5,676 bases of DNA. Source: Clostridia bacterium (GTDB taxonomy: Bacteria; Bacillota; Clostridia; CAKSNL01; HGM11501). Location: assembly GCA_017390225.1 (NCBI GenBank), contig JAFPCL010000229.1, positions 1 through 5,676 of the forward strand, in the 5' to 3' direction. Numbering within the stretch: the stretch's first letter is position 1; each line of letters opens with the position of its first letter. The position numbers and the translations under genes are program-made. A model generated the notes under the pieces. It worked only from the letters and a program-made list of their open reading frames with translations, was not told the origin of the DNA and did not search any database. Shown here one piece after another: positions 1-5,471 of this stretch.

Positions 1-2
1 AT

Positions 3-3000
3 ATTCCCTTTGCCGCCAATGAAGAAACGCAGCTTATGTCTCCCAACGGCCGCATCCGTGCCCGTGTGTATATCGGCAGTGACAACCATTTGTTGTATGA
101 TGTCACCCGTGACGGGCAGACGATGCTTTCCGCTTCGCGTATGGGCGTCATCACCGGCGGCACAGATATCGGCGCCAATGCAACGATTACCGGTTCGACG
201 TTCTTTGCCGGCAAGGATTCTTATGCACTTTACGGTGCATACAGCCAAATTGATGCAGACTACAACGCCGCAACCTACACCGTCGAAGGCGGTGGCAAAG
301 AATATATCGTGGAATTTCGTGTCTATGACAGCGGCGTGACCTTCCGCTATCTCTTTGATAAAGACATTCCCATCGATAACGAAACCACCACATTTGCCGT
401 GTCCCCCGATGCTACGGCGTTTCAGGGCTTATGGCTTGCCCGAAATCAGTGGGATTATCCCATTATCTCCGATGAATTATCCTACTACCCCATCCGTGTG
501 GGCAGTATGAACTGCAACTTCACCAATGCCACCTACATTGATCCTTCCACCCTGCACTACTCGACAGGCGATGTGCTTGCCATTCCTGCTACGCTTCATC
601 TTCCGAACGGGCAGTATGTGTGCATCACCGAAGCCGAAGTGGAGGGCTATTCGGGCATGTCCATGCAGTACCACACCGGCAGGAACGATCTGCAAATTAT
701 GTTTTTAGGCGAAAATCGCGCCCTTGACCGTCTGACGGCTGCCGGCACGATCAACACCAATATCTTTAACCTCAATAAGCAAGGCTTTTATGCCGAAAAG
801 ACCCCCTGGCGCATTATCATGATGGGCTCGGATTTACAGGAATTGTCCTATGGGCAAACCCTCATCACCAACGTCAGCGAGCCGATGAACGAAGCTTTTT
901 ATGCAGACAGCGATCAGTGGATGATTCCCGGCAAGACCGGTTGGAGCTGGCTCAAATGCTCGTCTGCCGGCTATGATGGCGTCACCTACGAAAAATCTAT
1001 TGAGTATATTGACGCTTCTGCCGAAATGGGCTTTGACTATTATTTAATCGATGCCGGCTTTGAAAATTGGGGCGACCATTGGAACAAAATCCACGCCCTG
1101 GTAAACTACGCCAAGGACCGCGGTATCCGCCTGCTTCTCTGGAAAAACTCCAACGAAATTTTCCGCGAAGCGGATATGGAAGCTTTCTTCGCCCAATGTG
1201 AAGCTATCGGCATTGCCGGTGTTAAAATTGACTTTATTGACGCAACCTCCGTGCTTTTCAACGACTGGTACGAACGGGCACTCATTTACGCCGCCAAGCA
1301 CAAGCTCATTGTGGACTTCCACGGCTGTAACCATCCCACGGGGCTGTCCCGTACGTATCCCAACGAATTTAACCGTGAAGGCATTCGCGGCTATGAAAAC
1401 CCCTTGTATTTGGAGCAGGGCACATATCTTCCCTTCACCCGTATGCTGGCAGGTGCCGCCGACTTCACGCCCACCTTCTTTGCCAATCAGCAAAATTCCC
1501 ACATTATCACGGAGGCGGCCAACCTTGCACAATCCGTAATCTACACAGCACCCCTTCTGTGCTTTGCCGAGCACCCCTACGAGATGACCTCCAACCGTGC
1601 TTCGGATTTCCTCAAAACCCTGCCCACCGTATGGGATGACACGCAGGTGTTCCCCCAAAGCCGTGTCGGCGTTCTTGCCGCATTGCGCCGTGAATCCAAA
1701 GGGCATTGGTACATTGCCGCTCTGTCCAACGACGGCGAGGATTTTAAAACCGATCTTTCTTTCCTCGGCGAAGGCACGTATTTCTTGCAGGAGTTTAAAG
1801 ACTACGAAGGCATGATTGCCATGCAGCCTCACTACGGGGACACCGCCATCAAAACCATCACCAAAGAGGGCACACTTTCTGCCCATCTGGTGCATGGTGG
1901 CGGCTATGTGGCAACCCTTACTAAAGTCCGTTTTGCCCGCTGTGGCGGCTTTGCATCCCGCGGTCTTGTTGAAATTTTAACTTCCGATGACGGCACGGTG
2001 TACTACACCACCGACGGCTCTGCGCCCACTACAGCATCTTCTGTGTATTCCGCCCCCTTCTTTGTAGACAACAGCTGTACAGTACGTGTTCTGTTTGTGG
2101 ATAAATACGGTCAGCACTTTGAAACCAAAGCCAACTTCAATAAAAAAGCGGTGCACGTCAGCATCACCGCGCCCGACACCGTGTATGTGACGGATAAGAC
2201 AAACTATGTGTCGCTCTATGCAACCTACAACGAAAACGGCGTGATCCGCTACACCACCGACGGAAGTGAGCCGAATAACAGCTCTGCCATCTACACCGGC
2301 CCCTTCAGCCTCCGTGCCGATAAGGGCAATACCCAAACGGTGCGTGCGACCTACTTTATTAATGGTCAAAATAACGGCAGTGTGTCGAAAACCATCCGCT
2401 TTGTGGGCTACAATCTGCCCGACCTTCCCGATGTGTATTTAGACGGCTCTTATACCGATGCCACCTGCGGCTACTCCACCGGCATCCATGTAGGCGCTTC
2501 CACCGAACGCAACCAGATTTATATCGGCGGCATGCGCTTTAATCGCGGCATTGGCACCCATGCCCCGAGCAACCTCACCTACAAGGTCCCCGAAAATGCT
2601 GTGCGCTTTGTCAGTGTGTTCGGCGTAGATAATGAAATTTCCGACGAACGAGCTTCCATCCGCTGTCAGATTTACTTTGACGGCAACCTTGCCCACACCA
2701 CAGGTGTTGTAAGTGCCGGCGGCTATGAAATCATCGATGTCAAAGTACCCCACGGCACCAAGTCCATGACCATCTCCATCACCGACGAAGGCAGTAACAT
2801 TTACGACCACGCCTCCCTCGGCAATGCAGGCTTTGTGACCACCGCTTCGGATATCCGTCAAAATCCCGATATTTATCTGTCGAGCGATTGGGTATCCGAA
2901 ACACACGGCTGGAATCAGCCCATCGGCGTCAACCAAAGTATCGACGGCGATGCCATCCGCCTGAACGGCAAAACCTACACCCACGGCATTGCCACCCACG

Positions 3001-3281
3001 CAGACTCCACCATCGTCTACAACATCCCTTACGGTGCTACTCGCTTTGTTGCCCGCGGCGGCATTGACGATGAAGTGACCTCCTGCATCGCAGATGTTAT
3101 CTTTAAGGTCTACATCGACGGCAAGCTCTGCTATCAAAGCCCCTTCGTATCCAAATACGAAGCCTGCGGCATCGATGTTGCGATTCCGACCGGTGCAGAA
3201 AGAATCACCTTGGAAGTCACCGCCGGCTCCTCCGCCGGATACGACCACGCCACTTGGGCAAATGCAGGGTTTATTCAGTAA
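3..3281 (+). CDS. Secreted multimodular GH97-type alpha-glycosidase, 5' end missing
   Basis: Predicted to release alpha-linked sugars, probably alpha-galactosides, outside the cell. The frame is open to the left edge, and residues before the first ATG (nt 36) already match the GH97 N-terminal domain start, so the true start and signal peptide lie outside. Numbering from that Met: GH97 N-domain to about 255 (TEAE near 199, a likely calcium site); barrel about 260-540 (TGWSW near 302, LIDAGFENW near 337, GVKIDF with D399, REGIRGYE with E448 and E454); C-domain to about 628. Two CHB_HEX_C-like domains follow (YYTTDGSAP, RYTTDGSEP; about 635-790), then two NPCBM domains (about 794-935 and 943-1081, each with a THA motif). 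D399 and E454 lie 55 residues apart, the spacing recalled for nucleophile D415 and acid/base E470 of the retaining alpha-galactosidase BtGH97b. No LPXTG anchor or C-terminal membrane segment is present. Family is confident; substrate is inferred. Confidence 0.93.
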   Translation: MPFAANEETQLMSPNGRIRARVYIGSDNHLLYDVTRDGQTMLSASRMGVITGGTDIGANATITGSTFFAGKDSYALYGAYSQIDADYNAATYTVEGGGKEYIVEFRVYDSGVTFRYLFDKDIPIDNETTTFAVSPDATAFQGLWLARNQWDYPIISDELSYYPIRVGSMNCNFTNATYIDPSTLHYSTGDVLAIPATLHLPNGQYVCITEAEVEGYSGMSMQYHTGRNDLQIMFLGENRALDRLTAAGTINTNIFNLNKQGFYAEKTPWRIIMMGSDLQELSYGQTLITNVSEPMNEAFYADSDQWMIPGKTGWSWLKCSSAGYDGVTYEKSIEYIDASAEMGFDYYLIDAGFENWGDHWNKIHALVNYAKDRGIRLLLWKNSNEIFREADMEAFFAQCEAIGIAGVKIDFIDATSVLFNDWYERALIYAAKHKLIVDFHGCNHPTGLSRTYPNEFNREGIRGYENPLYLEQGTYLPFTRMLAGAADFTPTFFANQQNSHIITEAANLAQSVIYTAPLLCFAEHPYEMTSNRASDFLKTLPTVWDDTQVFPQSRVGVLAALRRESKGHWYIAALSNDGEDFKTDLSFLGEGTYFLQEFKDYEGMIAMQPHYGDTAIKTITKEGTLSAHLVHGGGYVATLTKVRFARCGGFASRGLVEILTSDDGTVYYTTDGSAPTTASSVYSAPFFVDNSCTVRVLFVDKYGQHFETKANFNKKAVHVSITAPDTVYVTDKTNYVSLYATYNENGVIRYTTDGSEPNNSSAIYTGPFSLRADKGNTQTVRATYFINGQNNGSVSKTIRFVGYNLPDLPDVYLDGSYTDATCGYSTGIHVGASTERNQIYIGGMRFNRGIGTHAPSNLTYKVPENAVRFVSVFGVDNEISDERASIRCQIYFDGNLAHTTGVVSAGGYEIIDVKVPHGTKSMTISITDEGSNIYDHASLGNAGFVTTASDIRQNPDIYLSSDWVSETHGWNQPIGVNQSIDGDAIRLNGKTYTHGIATHADSTIVYNIPYGATRFVARGGIDDEVTSCIADVIFKVYIDGKLCYQSPFVSKYEACGIDVAIPTGAERITLEVTAGSSAGYDHATWANAGFIQ

Positions 3282-3316
3282 AAATATCCTACAATGAAAA
3301 GGATGTTATGCAGAGG
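3249..3316 (+). repeat. Direct repeat, copy A (glycosidase 3' tail)
   Basis: Copy A covers the last ten codons and stop of the glycosidase plus the left arm of its terminator. It matches 4742-4809 with a constant offset of 1493. The first 57 bp (3249-3305) are identical, and the remaining 11 differ only at 3306 (T here, C in copy B). After 3316 only four bases (TTTG, 3318-3321) still agree. The two copies bracket the ATPase gene. Confidence 0.95.
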
Positions 3317-3336
3317 ATTTGCATAACATCCTTTTC
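3296..3336 (+). terminator. Strong hairpin terminator, probably bidirectional
   Basis: A 17-bp perfect stem pairs GAAAAGGATGTTATGCA (3296-3312) with its complement at 3320-3336 around a 7-nt loop. The top-strand side ends CCTTTTCTGTTAT, giving a T-rich tail after the glycosidase stop at 3281. Read on the minus strand, the hairpin follows the ATPase stop (3352) and also ends CCTTTTC. It therefore sits between two convergent genes and could end both transcripts. Confidence 0.88.
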
Positions 3337-3351
3337 TGTTATATTCATAAT

Positions 3352-4542
3352 TCACGAGAGTAACCAATCCGCAATATCAACAATCCTCACTCCCTCGTAC
3401 TGATACGCATCGTGTCGCGTGCGGGCAATCACCATTTTAGGGTAAGCATCCTTGATTTGAAGTAACGGCGAAACCTCACGTTCAAAAGTCTTATCATCAC
3501 TGATATTGTCAGATACCTGTATATAAATCTTCTCGTTACGCTTGATAGCGACAAAGTCGATTTCTTTTTTGTAAAGCACGCCAACATAGACCTCGTATCC
3601 TCTACGGAGCAACTCGATGGCAACCACGTTTTCAAGGATTCTGCCATAGTCCATATTTTTTGTGCCGAGCTTGGCATAGCGGAACGTATGGTCGCTCAAA
3701 TAATACTTGTCGTTGCTGGAAAGATACTTTTTTCCTTTGATGTCATATCTACGGACTTTATAAAAGGAAAAGGCATTGCACAAATACTGAATATACGAGC
3801 TGATGGTAACATGGTTTACCTTTTCCTTTAAGCCGCTGAATGTATTTGTGATGTTTCGAGCCGAGGTCAGATTGGAGATATTATCCATAAGAAAATCCAC
3901 AAGTCTGTCCATGAGCTGCATATTACGGATTTTATATTTTTGACGAATATCACGGACAATCAAAGTATTAAAAACATCGGCAATGTAATCATACTTGGCT
4001 TCTTGATCTTTATAGAGATAAGAGCCTGCCATACCGCCCTCCATCATATATTTATCCACTGCAGCATATTTGTCACTGTAACCAAAATACTGCACATATT
4101 CACTGAACGAGAACGGAAATACTTTGATTTCAAATGTTCTTCCGGTAAACAGCGTAGCAAGGTCAGAACTCAAAAGGAAGGCGTTTGAGCCGGTAATATA
4201 AATATCAAATTTTTCAGATGCGTGCAAACCGTTGATTGCTTTTTCAAAATCGGTGCACATCTGGACTTCATCAATCAAAACAAAGTTTTCTGCTCCTGCC
4301 ACATACTGAGAATTGATATAGTCGTACAAAGGTCTGTATTCAAGCAGATGGTCAAACTCCGGCAAGTTGAAGTTAACTTGAATGATATTGTGGTCGGGTA
4401 CATTCTGTTCGATATGACTCGAAAATGCTTCGAGCAGCTTAGATTTGCCGCTACGTCGGACACCCGTGATTACCTTAATATCCGGCGTACCGATCACATT
4501 GATAAGTTTTTCTAAATATTGCTTTCGCATTATAAGTTTCAT
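3352..4542 (-). CDS. AAA ATPase of the AAA_14/DUF4143 type
   Basis: A 396-aa cytoplasmic P-loop ATPase of a widespread prokaryotic family whose cellular role is not established. Walker A is GVRRSGKS (27-34), Walker B is FVLIDEVQ (87-94, acidic pair D91 E92), a sensor-like ITGSN sits at 116-120, and TGR at 133-135 may hold an arginine finger. The C-terminal part resembles DUF4143, a PD-(D/E)XK-like fold, with EIDFVA (327-332) and IYIQV (339-343) where classical nucleases have ExK; cleavage activity should not be assumed. The start at 4542 is chosen because AGGTGG lies 6 nt upstream and a promoter just beyond; the frame stays open to 4665, but that start would lie upstream of the promoter. The gene converges on the glycosidase and is AT-richer than it. 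It stands alone, with no toxin or transposase partner, between repeated glycosidase tails, which suggests acquisition or rearrangement. Confidence 0.9.
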   Translation of the reverse strand: MKLIMRKQYLEKLINVIGTPDIKVITGVRRSGKSKLLEAFSSHIEQNVPDHNIIQVNFNLPEFDHLLEYRPLYDYINSQYVAGAENFVLIDEVQMCTDFEKAINGLHASEKFDIYITGSNAFLLSSDLATLFTGRTFEIKVFPFSFSEYVQYFGYSDKYAAVDKYMMEGGMAGSYLYKDQEAKYDYIADVFNTLIVRDIRQKYKIRNMQLMDRLVDFLMDNISNLTSARNITNTFSGLKEKVNHVTISSYIQYLCNAFSFYKVRRYDIKGKKYLSSNDKYYLSDHTFRYAKLGTKNMDYGRILENVVAIELLRRGYEVYVGVLYKKEIDFVAIKRNEKIYIQVSDNISDDKTFEREVSPLLQIKDAYPKMVIARTRHDAYQYEGVRIVDIADWLLS

Positions 4543-4548
4543 GGCGCA

Positions 4549-4554
4549 CCACCT
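4549..4554 (-). promoter_or_regulatory. Ribosome binding site fixing the ATPase start
   Basis: On the minus strand AGGTGG lies 6 nt before the ATG at 4542. This excludes the longer frame opening at 4665 and favours 4542 over the in-frame ATG at 4530. Confidence 0.85.
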
Positions 4555-4564
4555 CTCGAAAAGT

Positions 4565-4593
4565 ATTATACCACATTTATTTACCGTTTTCAA
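4565..4593 (-). promoter_or_regulatory. Sigma-A/sigma-70-type promoter of the ATPase gene
   Basis: On the minus strand the -35 element TTGAAA (4588-4593) and a perfect TATAAT -10 (4565-4570) are separated by exactly 17 nt. The expected transcription start is near 4558, leaving a leader of about 15 nt that holds only the ribosome binding site. The A/T palindrome ATTTTTAAAAAT (4597-4608) lies just upstream of the -35 and could act as an UP-like element. The ATPase thus carries its own constitutive-looking promoter. Confidence 0.85.
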
Positions 4594-4618
4594 CAGATTT
4601 TTAAAAATGGTAAATAAA
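4576..4618. repeat. Inverted repeat around the ATPase -35 box, possible operator
   Basis: TTTATTTACC (4576-4585) and its exact complement GGTAAATAAA (4609-4618) are 10-bp arms separated by 23 bp. The left arm lies in the spacer between -35 and -10, and the -35 box lies between the arms. A third TTACC half-site occurs at 4629-4633. The placement would suit a repressor operator, but no regulator is encoded in the window and the arms are A/T-rich, so the function is inferred. Confidence 0.5.
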
Positions 4619-4642
4619 AATTTGAAAATTACCCATATCATC

Positions 4643-4774
4643 AGCACCCATGCAAGCTCCACCATCGTCTACAATATCCCCACGGGTGCCAGCCGCATCA
4701 CATTGAAGATCGATGCCGGCGCCACCGACGAATATGACCATGCCACTTGGGCAAATGCAGGGTTTATTCAGTAA
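4643..4774 (+). pseudogene. Orphan C-terminal remnant of an NPCBM-domain glycosidase
   Basis: The reading frame ending at TAA 4772-4774 encodes STHASSTIVYNIP, then TGASRITL, and ends DHATWANAGFIQ. These match three parts of the last NPCBM domain of the upstream glycosidase. Against that domain, 53 residues (equivalent to 3030-3188, 159 bp) are missing in frame, the two sides meeting at a shared IP-x-GA motif. No start codon, catalytic domain or ribosome binding site accompanies it. The homology begins abruptly at about 4643, beside the AT-rich upstream region of the ATPase. It is best read as the last piece of a second NPCBM-bearing gene, or a duplicated tail, left after rearrangement. The open frame continues left to 4445, but that part is antisense to the ATPase. 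Confidence 0.85.
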
Positions 4775-4809
4775 AAATATCCTACAATGAAAAGGATGCT
4801 ATGCAGAGG
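4742..4809 (+). repeat. Direct repeat, copy B, with broken terminator arm
   Basis: This second copy of the glycosidase tail equals 3249-3316 except for one base (C at 4799). It keeps the left arm of the terminator (4789-4805, with the mismatch), but the right arm is absent: after 4814 the sequence is unrelated. The hairpin therefore cannot form, and transcription arriving from the left would not be stopped here. Confidence 0.93.
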
Positions 4810-4811
4810 TT

Positions 4812-5087
4812 TTGGAAAACGCACTAACAATACATAGTGAAAAAAAAGAAAGTATTACAACAAATGATATTTGCCAATACATCTTAACATTAAAGGCTAC
4901 TGCAAAAGAAGAAGGAAAAAACCGTCTGATTCTGATTGCAAGAGACATTCATAAGCAATTACATTTAAAAAGCAGATTTCCGATGGTGTGCAATGCTATG
5001 CGGCAGTGCATGGAACAAAATGATATCATTTTGTTCCAACCGCCCAAAGGTAATTCTTCCACACTTGAAATAGAATACAAATTATAA
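4812..5087 (+). CDS. Small conserved-looking protein of unknown function, possibly 5'-truncated
   Basis: A 91-aa soluble protein with no signal peptide or membrane segment. I do not recognise a named family with certainty. The stretch from ICQYILTL to about residue 67 (DIHKQL, LKSRFPMVCNAMRQCM) reads as alternating helices and could be a winged-helix-like module, with a beta-rich end (IILFQPP, STLEIEY). The only start near the N-terminus is TTG at 4812, preceded by AGAGG only 2 nt away, which is too close for a good ribosome binding site. The TTG lies in the last bases shared with the repeated glycosidase tail, so the original start was probably lost or replaced. The next in-frame Met is deep in the protein. 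It heads a tight plus-strand cluster (16 nt to the next start) in sequence much more AT-rich than the glycosidase. No promoter was found upstream. Confidence 0.65.
   Translation: MENALTIHSEKKESITTNDICQYILTLKATAKEEGKNRLILIARDIHKQLHLKSRFPMVCNAMRQCMEQNDIILFQPPKGNSSTLEIEYKL
5011..5038. repeat. Perfect 28-bp palindrome inside the 91-aa gene
   Basis: The half-site TGGAACAAAATGAT (5011-5024) is followed directly by its exact reverse complement (5025-5038), with no spacer and no mismatch. It overlaps codons 67-76 (MEQNDIILFQ) of the 4812-5087 gene. The centre is GATATC. There is no following T-run, so it is not an intrinsic terminator. Confidence 0.95.
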
Positions 5088-5103
5088 TTCGGGAGGTATG
5101 GAT

Positions 5104-5196
5104 ATGTCGAAAAAAAGAGGAAGAAGAACAGGTTTGTTTATTGGTGGTATTCTTTATGGCTTAATCAGAGGAATATTTTTCAAAAACAAATATTAA
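5104..5196 (+). CDS. 30-residue cationic, possibly membrane-associated peptide
   Basis: This short ORF encodes a peptide starting MSKKRGRRTG, with a glycine-rich hydrophobic stretch (LFIGGILYGLIRGIFF, 11-26) and a basic end (KNKY). GGGAGG (5091-5096) lies 7 nt before ATG 5104; an in-frame ATG at 5098 would be only 1 nt from it, so 5104 is chosen. A basic N-terminus plus one hydrophobic segment suggests a peripheral or single-pass membrane peptide. The hydrophobic segment is short and interrupted by an arginine. It sits between two other small genes with gaps of 16 and about 7 nt, and its stop codon abuts the ribosome binding site of the next gene, so coupled translation is likely. No family is recognised. 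Confidence 0.6.
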   Translation: MSKKRGRRTGLFIGGILYGLIRGIFFKNKY

Positions 5197-5203
5197 GGAG
5201 AAG

Positions 5204-5464
5204 ATGAATATGCATAAAAACATCCATGCCGTGTGGTCAAATATTATCAGAAATGAAAACGAAATATTCAGAACAATCACAGGTAAACCTTATACTTATA
5301 TTGTCAAAAATAATTTTATTCTCATAAACAATAAAAACCGCATTACAAAAGATGCCGTTTCACAAGCCTTGCTGATTGAAAATCCATCTCCTTCAAAGCT
5401 TAATTCTGCCGGAATTTGGGGACCGTCATACGTCTATGGCATCATTACAGATAATAGAATTTAA
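5204..5464 (+). CDS. Small protein of unknown function (86 aa)
   Basis: An 86-aa protein without signal peptide or membrane segment, in AT-rich sequence. Its layout is a helix containing VWSNIIRNENEIF, then TGKPYTYIVKNNFILI (two likely beta strands), a basic loop (NNKNRITKDA) and the end GPSYVYGIITDNRI. It resembles small conserved hypotheticals of Firmicutes ending in a GPSYV-type motif, but I cannot name the family. AGGAG (5196-5200) precedes both the ATG at 5204 (3 nt) and an in-frame ATG at 5210 (9 nt). The latter has better spacing and would give 84 aa. It is the last gene of the likely three-gene operon. It ends 7 nt before the stop of a convergent gene, and no clear terminator lies between them. 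Confidence 0.72.
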   Translation: MNMHKNIHAVWSNIIRNENEIFRTITGKPYTYIVKNNFILINNKNRITKDAVSQALLIENPSPSKLNSAGIWGPSYVYGIITDNRI

Positions 5465-5471
5465 TAAATGG

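Noticed and set aside
36..38. ATG at 36 as the start of the glycosidase.
   Set aside because: The same frame continues to the left edge, there is no good ribosome binding site before 36, and GH97 N-domain sequence begins at or before this point.
1044..1895. Long minus-strand open frame (283 codons) opposite the glycosidase.
   Set aside because: It lies wholly antisense to the conserved GH97 catalytic domain, has no recognisable motif, and such shadow frames are common opposite GC-richer genes.
2439..3248. Minus-strand open frame of 269 codons rich in Gly, Val and Ala.
   Set aside because: It is antisense to the two NPCBM domains; the composition is the mirror of their codon use and no domain is visible.
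4445..4642. Plus-strand open frame leading into the NPCBM remnant.
   Set aside because: This part is antisense to the ATPase 5' end and promoter; only 4643-4774 has homology, so it is a chance fusion rather than a gene.
3337..4642. Terminal inverted repeats or target duplications of an insertion sequence around the ATPase.
   Set aside because: Only a weak gapped similarity was seen between the two ends (around 3339-3354 and 4622-4641), and there is no transposase; the 68-bp direct repeats are glycosidase sequence, too long for a typical target duplication.
4543..4665. A 41-residue hydrophobic N-terminal extension of the ATPase.
   Set aside because: It would be encoded upstream of the near-consensus promoter and ribosome binding site that fit the start at 4542, and it is low-complexity intergenic sequence.
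4763..4788. Possible plus-strand promoter with TACAAT at 4783-4788 before the 91-aa gene.
   Set aside because: There is no acceptable -35 element at 16-18 nt, and the same sequence occurs in copy A just before a terminator.
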